Source: Colwellia sp.
GTDB lineage: Bacteria > Pseudomonadota > Gammaproteobacteria > Enterobacterales > Alteromonadaceae
Direction: 5' to 3'
DNA: 42,770 bases
Assembly: GCA_022969175.1 (NCBI GenBank)
Contig: JALJPB010000037.1
Coordinates: 1 to 42,770 of the forward strand
The notes under the pieces are model-generated. The model searched no databases and had not been told where the DNA came from. It saw only the letters and a list, made by a program, of their open reading frames with translations. The translations under genes and the position numbers were made by a program. This document shows, piece after piece, positions 9,507 to 17,741 of the stretch; the first letter of the stretch is position 1, and each line of letters begins with the position of its first letter.

Positions 9507-10514
9507 ATGAGTAGTGTTAATAAAAGTATTGTTGTACTAGGTGCTGGCTCTTACGGCACTGCTCTGGCTATTTGCTTGGCAAGAAATGGTCACAAGACCG
9601 TTTTATGGGGCAGAGATAGCGATCATATCGCTGCTATGTCTTTATCTCGCGGTAATGAAAAGTATTTACCGGGAAGTTCATTTCCTGAAAGTTTAGTGCT
9701 GCAAAGTGATCTAAAAAGCGCAGTACAAGCTAGCAGTAATATTTTGGTTGTTGTGCCAAGCCATGCTTTTGGCGATATGCTTGTGCAAATGAAGCCTTAC
9801 TTATTGGCAAATGCAAAAGTAGCGTGGGCAACAAAAGGTTTAGACCCTGACTCAGGTGACTTACTGCAATATGTGGCTCGCAAAGTATTAGGCGATGAAA
9901 TAGCTTTAGCGGTATTATCTGGCCCTACATTCGCCAAAGAAATGGCTGCGGGTTTACCGACCGCCATTTCTGTTTCTGCTACAGATGATGATTTTGCTCA
10001 AGAGCTTGCTGACTTATTACATTGTGAAAGAACGTTTCGCGTTTACAACAATAAAGATTTTATTGGTATTCAACTCGGCGGCGCAGTCAAAAATGTAATT
10101 GCTATCGCCGCTGGCATGGCTGACGGTATCGGTTTTGGTGCTAATGCTCGTACTGCACTTATTACTCGAGGGTTGGCTGAAATGACTCGTTTAGGATTAG
10201 CGCTAAATGCAGATCCTGCTACTTTTATGGGCATGGCTGGCTTGGGCGACTTAGTACTAACCTGTACTGATAACCAATCTCGGAATCGTCGTTTTGGTTT
10301 AGCGCTAGGCCATGATAGTACTGTTGAGCAAGCGATGAGTGATATTGGTCAAGTAGTTGAAGGCTATCGAAATACCAAAGAAGTTTATATGTTAGCCAAG
10401 CGTATGGAAGTTGAGATGCCTATTGTTGAGCAGGTATATCAAGTACTATATTGTGATAAAGATGCCAGGCTTGCAGCGGGTGATTTATTATCACGAGAGC
10501 GTAAATACGAATAG
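9507..10514 (+). CDS. gpsA: NAD(P)H-dependent glycerol-3-phosphate dehydrogenase
   Basis: Reduces dihydroxyacetone phosphate to sn-glycerol 3-phosphate, the backbone for phospholipid synthesis. 335 residues. The Rossmann motif is [10 protein letters not shown] near residues 12-21; the segment [11 protein letters not shown] and the catalytic lysine in [13 protein letters not shown] are both present, followed by the all-helical C-terminal domain ([12 protein letters not shown]). Last gene of the yibN-grxC-secB-gpsA run. In E. coli cysE follows; here trmL follows directly on the other strand, so cysE is absent from this position. Confidence 0.96.
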   Translation: MSSVNKSIVVLGAGSYGTALAICLARNGHKTVLWGRDSDHIAAMSLSRGNEKYLPGSSFPESLVLQSDLKSAVQASSNILVVVPSHAFGDMLVQMKPYLLANAKVAWATKGLDPDSGDLLQYVARKVLGDEIALAVLSGPTFAKEMAAGLPTAISVSATDDDFAQELADLLHCERTFRVYNNKDFIGIQLGGAVKNVIAIAAGMADGIGFGANARTALITRGLAEMTRLGLALNADPATFMGMAGLGDLVLTCTDNQSRNRRFGLALGHDSTVEQAMSDIGQVVEGYRNTKEVYMLAKRMEVEMPIVEQVYQVLYCDKDARLAAGDLLSRERKYE

Positions 10515-10540
10515 GGTGGTTTAGCTCTCTTCTATTCGTA
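10506..10540. terminator. Hairpin between convergent gpsA and trmL
   Basis: TACGAATAG (10506-10514) and CTATTCGTA (10532-10540) form a perfect 9-bp inverted repeat with a 17-base loop. The left arm contains the gpsA stop codon. No strong T-tract follows on either strand, so it is only a candidate bidirectional terminator or a 3'-end stabilising stem. Confidence 0.4.
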
Positions 10541-10576
10541 GTGGCATGCCTAGTAGATTAAATATCCCTGTTCACC

Positions 10577-11041
10577 TTAGACCGCGTTATTAAATCCCAA
10601 CTGACGCCATGCTTCATAAACTATCACTGAAACCGCATTCGATAAGTTCATGCTTCTGCTGTCTTTTAGCATTGGAATTCTAATTTTATCCTCATCAGGA
10701 ATTTGTTGACGTACTTCTTCTGGCAAGCCATGGGTTTCAGAGCCAAATAATAAATAATCTCCCTGTGTAAAGCTAACATCGCCATAATAATTGGTTGTTT
10801 TAGTGGTGATCGCTAAAATTCGTTTTGGCTGTTGGCTTTTAACAAAATCAGTAAAATTTTTATGACGAATGACCGCAGTAAACTCATGGTAATCAAGCCC
10901 TGCACGTCGCAGTTTTTTATCATCAAAGTCAAAACCTAGTGGCTCTATCAAATGCAGTCTAAAACCTGAGTTAGCGCATAAACGGATAATATTGCCAGTA
11001 TTGGGGGGAATTTGAGGTTGAAAAAGTACTACGTCTAACAT
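10577..11041 (-). CDS. trmL: tRNA (cytidine/uridine-34-2'-O)-methyltransferase TrmL
   Basis: SPOUT-class methyltransferase for the wobble nucleoside of tRNA-Leu isoacceptors; cytoplasmic dimer. 154 residues, matching E. coli TrmL (YibK, 157). Visible motifs are [18 protein letters not shown] at the N-terminus and the SAM-binding knot segments [10 protein letters not shown] and [16 protein letters not shown]. It lies where yibK lies in E. coli, next to gpsA but converging on it. Confidence 0.94.
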   Translation of the reverse strand: MLDVVLFQPQIPPNTGNIIRLCANSGFRLHLIEPLGFDFDDKKLRRAGLDYHEFTAVIRHKNFTDFVKSQQPKRILAITTKTTNYYGDVSFTQGDYLLFGSETHGLPEEVRQQIPDEDKIRIPMLKDSRSMNLSNAVSVIVYEAWRQLGFNNAV

Positions 11042-11075
11042 AACAAGATCACAAGATGATAAAAAGTAGTGGTAT

Positions 11076-11128
11076 TATACCCGTTCTACTTCAAGGTGAA
11101 ACTGGTATCTTGAAGTAGAACGGGTATA
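11076..11128. repeat. Perfect 20-bp inverted repeat (REP/MITE-like)
   Basis: Arms 11076-11095 (TATACCCGTTCTACTTCAAG) and 11109-11128 (its exact reverse complement) flank a 13-base spacer. The element sits in the divergent trmL-fieF promoter region, where a terminator would serve no gene, and has no T-tract. Its length and perfection suggest a dispersed palindromic element, though an operator or cruciform is possible. No second copy was noticed in this window. Confidence 0.75.
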
Positions 11129-11181
11129 TACCCATAATCACACGAACAAATAATAAAAACTCAATCGGAGAAGGATTCTAA

Positions 11182-12105
11182 GTGGAAGACAGTATTAAGC
11201 AGATTAAAGATTATGCTTATTGGGTTCGATTTGCTGCTATAGCGTCAACAAGTGTGGCACTGTTATTGGTGGTGATAAAACTTTATGCTTGGTTGATAAC
11301 TGACTCTAGTGCGATGCTGGCGTCAACTACTGACTCAATGCTTGATTTATTTGCTTCATTGATGAATGTCATTATTTTAAAATTTGCTTTAGCACCTGCA
11401 GATGACGAACATAAATTTGGTCATGGTAAAGCAGAGAGTTTAGCGGGTTTAATTCAAGCCGCATTTGTTTTAGGATCAGCTTCATTGTTGCTATTCCATG
11501 GCGTTGATCGAATAATAACACCTCAACCTATAGTACAGTCACAAGTAGGCATTTGGGTTACCATTTTAGCCATAGTGCTAACGTTAGTTTTAGTGATCTT
11601 TCAGCGCTTCGTTATTAAAAAAACAGGCTCGGTTGTTATTAGTGCTGATGCATTACATTACCAGTCAGATTTATTTCTTAATCTTGGCGTATTGGCTGCT
11701 ATTATTTTAAGCCAAGGTTATTGGCTACAAGCCGATGGAGTCTTTACTATTTTAGTGGGGGTATTCTTAATATTTGGTGCAGGTAAAATCGTTTGGATCA
11801 GTGTTTACCATTTAATGGATCATGAGTTATCAGCGCAGGAATTGCAGCAAATTAAAGAAATTATTTTAAAACATGACCAAGCTTTAGGAATGCACGATTT
11901 GAGAACTCGTCAAGCGGGTCAGCATCGTTTTATTCAATTTCACTTGGAGCTTGATGATAATTTATCATTATTAGAAGCTCATAGTATCGGTGAGGGCATT
12001 GAAAATGAAATCACTCAAGCATTAGCTCCCTGTGAAGTTTTTATTCATCATGATCCTACTTCGGTAGTACAACGACAGTTAGCTCAAAATGAAAAGTGCC
12101 AATAG
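11182..12105 (+). CDS. fieF: Cation diffusion facilitator FieF (Fe2+/Zn2+ efflux)
   Basis: Inner-membrane cation-proton antiporter exporting divalent metals. 307 residues; about six transmembrane helices then a cytoplasmic ferredoxin-like domain (from about residue 212). Metal-site residues match E. coli FieF (YiiP): TDSMLDLFAS in TM2 (DxxxD) and HYQSDLFLN in TM5 (HxxxD), plus the intracellular HKFGHGKAESL motif. The start is GTG at 11182 after a GGAGAAGG ribosome-binding site. Solitary gene. Confidence 0.92.
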   Translation: MEDSIKQIKDYAYWVRFAAIASTSVALLLVVIKLYAWLITDSSAMLASTTDSMLDLFASLMNVIILKFALAPADDEHKFGHGKAESLAGLIQAAFVLGSASLLLFHGVDRIITPQPIVQSQVGIWVTILAIVLTLVLVIFQRFVIKKTGSVVISADALHYQSDLFLNLGVLAAIILSQGYWLQADGVFTILVGVFLIFGAGKIVWISVYHLMDHELSAQELQQIKEIILKHDQALGMHDLRTRQAGQHRFIQFHLELDDNLSLLEAHSIGEGIENEITQALAPCEVFIHHDPTSVVQRQLAQNEKCQ

Positions 12106-12119
12106 CATTATTGGCACTT
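12094..12119 (-). terminator. Terminator closing the sigma-factor end of the cpx operon
   Basis: AAGTGCCAATA (12094-12104) and TATTGGCACTT (12109-12119) form a perfect 11-bp stem with a GCAT loop. Read on the minus strand it is followed by TTTTCATTTT, giving an intrinsic-terminator shape downstream of the sigma factor gene. The left arm overlaps the fieF stop codon, so it may stop transcripts from both sides. Confidence 0.65.
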
Positions 12120-12166
12120 GGTCTATGTAAACTTCTCTAATTTTATCAATAAGCTTAAAGGGAAGG

Positions 12167-13306
12167 TTAAAATAATTGTGCGAATCGACCTGAGTTATAC
12201 AGCCCTATTACTAGCCCACTAGTTCCGCCTATTATGCCAAAAAACCACCCTAGTCGGCAGCCCCATTTATCTCTATTGAGTTTGCGGGCTATTATGGGAT
12301 CTGTTTTAGCTTTGTTAGATAAATTAACAAAGTTGATTTGGTTAATGTTATCAATAAAGATTTTTAACCCTAGAACAAATAAAACATAACAGCCTACGGG
12401 CAGTAACCAACCGTCAGTATAAATATAGCTAATGGTCATTAATACACTGCTAAATATCATCCAGGTATTCGCTCTGTTTTTGTGTTTAATTAGGTGTTGG
12501 ATGTCTTGCTCATTGTCTAAGTTTTTAATGATTTTTTTAGCGATGAAGTTATTAACAAAAACGGCAATAAATCCACCTATCATTGCTCCACCAAAACTAG
12601 CTATTACTTTCAATAGCCAATGACTCTGAGATTTAACTAAACCTGATGTTAATGTCGCGGCAATCGCGGGAGATGTGGCAAGCGCATTTACCGCCATCGC
12701 AGTAGTTAGTCCAACAGGGGCTGAGGCAAAGATCACTTTGCCATATTTTGACAGTACTTCTGTTTTGAGTAAGTCCCTCACCCGCTGTAAACGTTTTCTC
12801 ACTGTACTTGCCGAAAGTCCCAATAAATGTGCAACCGTTTGGCTATCATTATCTTCACGATAATAAAGTAGAATTATTTCTCTGCTTTCATTAGGTAATT
12901 GCTCTAATAGATGAGTAATTAATTCACTTTGTTGCTGTTTAATTAACTGGCTGTCTTCTTGATGTTTACCGTCGCATACGTGTTCTAGAAGTTGGTCAAT
13001 TGACAAAGCATCAACTGTTTGTTCGCGATTAGTTTTATTGTTCCTAATAAAGTTAATTGCTGTGTATCGAGTAATCTGTCTAATCCATGGTAAAAAGCTG
13101 TCATTGTTTTTTAATTTAGAGATTTTTTGCCACATCGTGATGAACACCAATTGACTGACATCATTGCTATGATGAATGTCTTTTGTTATTGCTAAGGCAA
13201 TAGAGCTAACCGTGGTTGATAATTTTTGAACTAAAATAGTGAATGCTTGTTCATCACCCGATTTTGCTTGAGTAATATAATAATCTAAGGTCGATGTTTT
13301 ATTCAT
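12167..13306 (-). CDS. ECF-type sigma-70 factor with C-terminal membrane domain
   Basis: 379 residues. The N-terminal part is a complete ECF sigma factor: region 2 at about 15-95 (DVSQLVFITMWQKI, LPWIRQITRYTAINFIR) and region 4 at about 128-185 (LPNESREIILLYYRE, the helix-turn-helix around LGLSASTVRKRLQRVRD). It continues for about 190 residues with hydrophobic segments near 195-215, 230-255, 283-320 and 350-372, where a free ECF factor would end. The fusion suggests a membrane-held sigma factor whose tail may replace a separate anti-sigma factor; that is inference. Its ATG overlaps the stop of the upstream hydrolase by 4 bases (ATGA), so translation is coupled. No anti-sigma gene follows. 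Confidence 0.85.
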   Translation of the reverse strand: MNKTSTLDYYITQAKSGDEQAFTILVQKLSTTVSSIALAITKDIHHSNDVSQLVFITMWQKISKLKNNDSFLPWIRQITRYTAINFIRNNKTNREQTVDALSIDQLLEHVCDGKHQEDSQLIKQQQSELITHLLEQLPNESREIILLYYREDNDSQTVAHLLGLSASTVRKRLQRVRDLLKTEVLSKYGKVIFASAPVGLTTAMAVNALATSPAIAATLTSGLVKSQSHWLLKVIASFGGAMIGGFIAVFVNNFIAKKIIKNLDNEQDIQHLIKHKNRANTWMIFSSVLMTISYIYTDGWLLPVGCYVLFVLGLKIFIDNINQINFVNLSNKAKTDPIIARKLNRDKWGCRLGWFFGIIGGTSGLVIGLYNSGRFAQLF

Positions 13307-14202
13307 GATTGCTGCTCAATGAATTTTTCTATTAAGTTAATTAACCACAACTGTTGTTCCCACATTAAAAAGTGTCGCCCGTTGGTATTCATAATAAGTG
13401 AGACTTGTTTTGTGCCGTCTAATTGTTGCTGGTAAAGGTATTCGGCTGCCTGTTGTTGCTCATGCGTACTAAACCCACCACTAGCGCCAACGAGTAACAT
13501 TGGAATTTTAAGCTTGTTTAAATCTGCACGTAAGTCAGTGGTCATTACGGTGTAAATTGCGCTACCTGCAGTTATTGGGTCTGAGCTTTGAGCCATAGTT
13601 AGTAACAGTTGCTGTTTTTCTTCAATGGTTGTTTGAATATTAATGTTGCGCTCTGTCATTGCTCTCAATTGCTCTGAGCTAGCATGTTGGTTCATTGCTT
13701 TAAGGCCTAAAGCTTGATTGTTTAAATCGTTAACCTTAGTGGTGTTTGTACCCGTAAATATAGGGCCAATAAATGGTAAGCCATCAACAGATATTGCAGC
13801 TAAGAGACGAGTATTATTGTTCAGGGCTAGTTTGAAGGCCATTAGCCCTCCTAAGCTGTGACCGATAACAATAGGCTTGTTAAGGTGTTTATCTTTGATA
13901 TATGCGTTTATTTCATCATGAGTTTGTTGAAAGATGTCATCAGCTTGTTCACAAGCCGGTATTGCACCGAACCCTGCAATTGATAAGTTATGTACTTGGT
14001 AACTCTTCGATAAGGCTTTTGCCACGTCATTCCATACTCGGTGATCACTAACAAAACCGGGTATTAATAATATTGCTTGGCCTTCACCTGATATTTGGCT
14101 ATTTAAGCAGTTACTCTTTACTTGGGGCACAACAGTTTCAGCAAGTACCGTTGTGGTAATAAAGTAAGTTAATAGTGTTATATAAATAAAAAATTTAGTC
14201 AT
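13303..14202 (-). CDS. Secreted alpha/beta-fold hydrolase
   Basis: 299 residues with a signal peptide of about 21 residues (ending VLAET), so periplasmic. The nucleophile elbow is GHSLGG; a likely catalytic histidine lies in NGRHFLMWEQ near the C-terminus. The oxyanion region is LLIPGFVSDHRVW. Substrate unknown; an esterase or acyl hydrolase is likely. The stop overlaps the start of the sigma factor gene, a tight pair. A palindrome at 14248-14262 lies just upstream. Confidence 0.85.
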   Translation of the reverse strand: MTKFFIYITLLTYFITTTVLAETVVPQVKSNCLNSQISGEGQAILLIPGFVSDHRVWNDVAKALSKSYQVHNLSIAGFGAIPACEQADDIFQQTHDEINAYIKDKHLNKPIVIGHSLGGLMAFKLALNNNTRLLAAISVDGLPFIGPIFTGTNTTKVNDLNNQALGLKAMNQHASSEQLRAMTERNINIQTTIEEKQQLLLTMAQSSDPITAGSAIYTVMTTDLRADLNKLKIPMLLVGASGGFSTHEQQQAAEYLYQQQLDGTKQVSLIMNTNGRHFLMWEQQLWLINLIEKFIEQQS

Positions 14203-14247
14203 GAGTTATCCTTATAATAATAGTGTTATTAACTAAGTCACCATGAA

Positions 14248-14262
14248 GTCACAAGGTGTGAC
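14248..14262. promoter_or_regulatory. Palindrome upstream of the hydrolase-sigma pair
   Basis: GTCACA-AGG-TGTGAC is a perfect 6-bp inverted repeat with a 3-base spacer, 46 bases upstream of the hydrolase ATG and just after the pldB stop. It has the form of a dimeric-regulator site within an internal promoter, but no binding protein is known from the sequence. Confidence 0.35.
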
Positions 14263-14274
14263 ATTTATTTTTTA

Positions 14275-15423
14275 TTATTTAGTTTCCCTATGCTTCTGAA
14301 ACCAATTTACGATATGTTGTAATGCTTGATCACGGTATTTGTCCGACTCAAATAAAAGCTCGTGGCGCGCGTTGTTAATGACGACGGGTTTGCCATTTAG
14401 GCATGAATGTGGATGGCGTTGATGTAATTGACGGCAAAATTCGTTTTGTACCTCATTATCAACAATACTATCGTCACCTGCTTGTAATACTAAGGTGGGT
14501 GTAGTTAAAGTGTTAAGGTTTTCAAAAACTATTTTTTCTGCGGCTAAGGCTTGCTCTAGCCAGTGTACCGTTACTCCGCCTAATTGTATTTCGGGAGTTG
14601 ATTGATAGATTTTCATGAATTGATCATAGCGCAATTTTGAATGCATTAAAGAGGTCTTGGCAAACGTTTTAGCATGGTATGTATCAGCTTCTACATCGCT
14701 TTGTCCGAGAAAATACCAAGGTTGCTCAGAGAACCACTGATTCAGTTGTACGGTCGAATGAATTAACGCTTTGACAAGCCAAGCGGGTATTCCTCCACTA
14801 TTAATTGCAATCATTGGTGAAGAAAGTACCGCTGCTTTAATAGTGGTTGGGTGTTTTTGTAAATACCGAGCTGAAATTATACCGCCCATAGAATGGGCTA
14901 ACAAATAGGGTTTATTAGTGCATTGAGGAATAACTATGGTACTAATAAAAACATGTAAGTCTTCATTATAATCTTCGAATGACTCAACATAGCCTTTGTT
15001 TTTGTTCGGTAATAACCGTTCTGATATACCTTGACCACGATGATCAATAATAAAGATATCAAAGCCTAGTTGATAAAAATCGTAGCTTAGCTCTTGATAT
15101 TTTAGATAACCCTCAGATCTGCCAGGGACAATAACTAAACATTCTCTTTCTTCTTCTACATTCTCCAATAAATCATTTTGGCTGGAGAATTTTTTAACAA
15201 AAGAAGCATAGTTAATACGAGTATTTTTGACGCCATTGAAGTGATCAAATGTACCTTGATGCCATAAAGTTTTTATTTCATTATTTAACCGTGAATTTAA
15301 TTGATTTTCAGTGGTGAATTCATAGGCTGGTAAAGGGCTAAATGCCATGGCTACATTTCCTTTAGCAATTAACATGAAAAGTAAAAAAAAGGTAAAAAAG
15401 TTACTCTTATTCACCGCTTCCAT
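14275..15423 (-). CDS. pldB: Lysophospholipase L2-like alpha/beta hydrolase
   Basis: 382 residues, similar in layout to E. coli PldB, which removes the acyl chain from lysophospholipids at the inner membrane. The N-terminus is a hydrophobic signal or anchor (about 8-28), longer than in E. coli. Conserved PldB pieces are VPGRSEGYLKYQELSYD and IIDHRGQG, the nucleophile elbow AHSMGG, the acid in QAGDDSIVDNE, and the histidine in NARHELLFESD. It begins 34 bases after the cpxA stop on the same strand, which suggests co-transcription with cpxRA, unusual compared with enterobacteria. Confidence 0.82.
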   Translation of the reverse strand: MEAVNKSNFFTFFLLFMLIAKGNVAMAFSPLPAYEFTTENQLNSRLNNEIKTLWHQGTFDHFNGVKNTRINYASFVKKFSSQNDLLENVEEERECLVIVPGRSEGYLKYQELSYDFYQLGFDIFIIDHRGQGISERLLPNKNKGYVESFEDYNEDLHVFISTIVIPQCTNKPYLLAHSMGGIISARYLQKHPTTIKAAVLSSPMIAINSGGIPAWLVKALIHSTVQLNQWFSEQPWYFLGQSDVEADTYHAKTFAKTSLMHSKLRYDQFMKIYQSTPEIQLGGVTVHWLEQALAAEKIVFENLNTLTTPTLVLQAGDDSIVDNEVQNEFCRQLHQRHPHSCLNGKPVVINNARHELLFESDKYRDQALQHIVNWFQKHRETK

Positions 15424-15457
15424 CTTGGTTGTAATGTGAATAGCTCAACCATTAATA

Positions 15458-16888
15458 TTATTGATCTTTGCAAGGTAAGGTAATAATAACAGTTAAGCCA
15501 TTATTTTCATTATTATTTGCAAAAATCTTTCCCTGGTGTGCCAGTATGGCTTGCTTTGCAATAGCTAAGCCTAAGCCTGTGCCACCTGTTTGCCTGTCTC
15601 TTGCTTCTACAACGCGATAAAAGGGTTCAAAGAGCTGATTAATGCTTGCCTGTGGCACACCCGCACCCTCATCGCTAATTGCTATAACTAAATTTTGCTT
15701 GCCTAAGCTGATAGTTTCTGAGTTATTAGTGGTAATGCTGACAAAAATATCACCATGCTCAGGGCTGTACTTTACAGCATTAGTTAAAATATTACTCAAT
15801 GCCGCAGAGAGCAATTGGCTATCAGCCATTATTTGCAAAGAGCCTAGATCTGAGCAGCTTATAGTTACGGATTTTTCATTTGCTAGAAATTGAGCATCTT
15901 CAATCAATAATGTCATCAATGAATAGATGTTTATTTTATCTAGGTTTAGTGGTTGTATCGAGTTTTCTAAACGAGATAATACTAGTGTATCGCTAATCAT
16001 ATTATCTAAACGCTCTACCTCCAATTCACAGCGTTGCAAATACTTTGCTAATTCTGCAGTTGTTAAAGGTGTTTTCTGTGCTAACCCTAACGCCATTTGT
16101 AAGCGAGTCATAGGTGAACGCAATTCGTGAGAGATATCACCTAGCAATCGCTGTTGCGCGGTTAGATTTTGCTCAAGTTTTTCAGCCATTTGATTAAAGC
16201 TTTTTGCTAATTCACCTAATTCATCTTCTCGTTTAGCTATACTTTCTACCCTGATGGATAGATCTCCATCGCCAATTCTTGTAGCTGAATTTTTGATGGT
16301 TAATAAAGGTTTTGTTAAAGAGCGAGCTAATAGCCAACAGATAATTAAACTGATGATTAATGGGATAGTTACCCGTGTCCATGCGGGCATTTGCATGATA
16401 ATAACTCTGAAATCAGGATTTCTATTTTTGCTTGTTATATAGAGCTGATAGCCATTGTTTGCTATCGATATATTAATAGGGCCTGTAATTCTGGCATAGG
16501 GAAATTGCACACTGACTACGTCAGTAAAACTATTTTTTTCTAGATAGCTTGCTAAGCTTCTATGCCTGTTTTTAGTAGAAGAATATAAAATTTTAGTGTT
16601 AATGTTTTTTGCCCAAATTGTTACTGGCTTTTTATGTCCTTTACCCATTCTTTTTTGCAAACGCTGTAAAAAAATACCGATATTAGCAGGAGGTCTATTC
16701 TCAATAATACGAGTAACAAACTGCAGACGCATAAGATCCTCTTGATGAGCAGGTAAAATCACACCATCATCGCTAAGTTGAGTAGAAATTAGTCGGGTAA
16801 TAGTAATTGATAATAAGGCGATGAACCAAAAACTAATAAAGAGTTTAAAAATAATCGAGCTGAACCAAATTTTTAATTTAGTTATCAT
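15458..16888 (-). CDS. cpxA: Envelope stress sensor histidine kinase CpxA
   Basis: Inner-membrane kinase phosphorylating CpxR on envelope protein stress. 476 residues from ATG 16888: TM1 at about 11-33, periplasmic sensor 34-170, TM2 at about 173-190, HAMP 190-243, H-box GDISHELRSPMTRLQ with H254, then the N, G1 (DEGAGVP), F and G2 (GGTGLGLAI) boxes of the ATPase domain. The PFYRVVEARDRQTGG stretch is very CpxA-like. The open frame extends 33 codons further upstream, but that part lies inside cpxR; the ATG at 16888 has an AGGAAAG site 6 bases upstream and fits TM1, giving an 11-base overlap with cpxR. Confidence 0.9.
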   Translation of the reverse strand: MITKLKIWFSSIIFKLFISFWFIALLSITITRLISTQLSDDGVILPAHQEDLMRLQFVTRIIENRPPANIGIFLQRLQKRMGKGHKKPVTIWAKNINTKILYSSTKNRHRSLASYLEKNSFTDVVSVQFPYARITGPINISIANNGYQLYITSKNRNPDFRVIIMQMPAWTRVTIPLIISLIICWLLARSLTKPLLTIKNSATRIGDGDLSIRVESIAKREDELGELAKSFNQMAEKLEQNLTAQQRLLGDISHELRSPMTRLQMALGLAQKTPLTTAELAKYLQRCELEVERLDNMISDTLVLSRLENSIQPLNLDKINIYSLMTLLIEDAQFLANEKSVTISCSDLGSLQIMADSQLLSAALSNILTNAVKYSPEHGDIFVSITTNNSETISLGKQNLVIAISDEGAGVPQASINQLFEPFYRVVEARDRQTGGTGLGLAIAKQAILAHQGKIFANNNENNGLTVIITLPCKDQ

Positions 16889-17588
16889 TGGGCTTTCCTG
16901 ATAAAAATATATAACCCGCACCACGCACGGTTTTAATTTTATCGAGTGGACTAAAAGGTAATAATTTTCGTCGGATATTGCTGACATGCATATCTATGCT
17001 TCGATCAAAGGCTAACAATTTCCGCCCTAAAACTTGCTCTGAAATATGCTCTTTACTGACGATTGTGCCATGTTTTTCCATCAATAAAGTTAATATTTGA
17101 TATTCTGTGCCTGTTAACTCTATTGCTTGTTGATGGCAAGTGACTATGCGCGTTGTGTGATCAATAACCACTTGATTTAGCGATAGTTGCTCTTTGATTG
17201 TTTGGTTATTTTCAACGATCGCGATTCTTCTTAATATGGCATTAATTCTAGCAAGTAATTCTTTATGGTGAAAAGGTTTAGCCAGATAATCATCTGCGCC
17301 TAGTTCGAGCCCCAATACTCTGTCTGCATCATCTCCTTTTGCTGTTAGCATTAATATAGGTGTTTTATGTTTACCACCAAGGGCTTTTAATACTTCAAAG
17401 CCGTTTAAGCCCGGCATCATTACATCCAATAAGATTAAATCAATATTGTCTTGATAAGACTGAGCTAACCCAGAGACACCATCAAAACAACAGGTTACGG
17501 TGAAATTTTCTGCACCTAAATAGTCAGTAAGTAACTCAGCCAGCTCCTGATCATCATCGATGAGCAAAATGTGTTTCTGATTTATCAT
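16878..17588 (-). CDS. cpxR: Envelope stress response regulator CpxR
   Basis: OmpR-family regulator, 236 residues. Receiver: DDD at 11-13, phospho-acceptor D55 in LLDVMMPG, T82 and K104 (YLAKPF). The C-terminal winged helix includes ELTGTEYQILTLLMEKHG and FDRSIDMHVSNIRRKL, very close to E. coli CpxR. First gene of the cpxRA transcript, divergent from the cpxP-like gene across 153 bases that carry GTAAA repeats; this is the classic cpx layout and implies autoregulation. Confidence 0.92.
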   Translation of the reverse strand: MINQKHILLIDDDQELAELLTDYLGAENFTVTCCFDGVSGLAQSYQDNIDLILLDVMMPGLNGFEVLKALGGKHKTPILMLTAKGDDADRVLGLELGADDYLAKPFHHKELLARINAILRRIAIVENNQTIKEQLSLNQVVIDHTTRIVTCHQQAIELTGTEYQILTLLMEKHGTIVSKEHISEQVLGRKLLAFDRSIDMHVSNIRRKLLPFSPLDKIKTVRGAGYIFLSGKPNDN

Positions 17589-17636
17589 TGTTTTTTGAAC
17601 CTCAAATTTAGCATTTCTTATCTATAATACGTCATC

Positions 17637-17694
17637 GTAAAAACTAGGTGATACTAATTTACACAACCTTTACACAGCCTTTGCGTTTTTTTAC
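17637..17694. promoter_or_regulatory. CpxR box cluster in the cpxR-cpxP intergenic region
   Basis: TTTAC occurs at 17658-17662, 17669-17673 and 17690-17694. On the minus strand the first two read GTAAA-N6-GTAAA, the CpxR consensus shape. Starts are 11 and 21 bases apart, about one and two helical turns. A further GTAAA on the plus strand lies at 17637-17641. A TATACT hexamer at 17706-17711 is a plausible -10 for the cpxP side. Confidence 0.65.
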
Positions 17695-17741
17695 ATGGCA
17701 TTAATTATACTTTAGGAGTTATTAACCAAGAGGAATACATA

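Noticed and set aside
16889..16987. 33-residue N-terminal extension of CpxA
   Set aside because: It lies within the cpxR coding sequence, lacks a ribosome-binding site, and moves TM1 away from the N-terminus; the ATG at 16888 fits better.
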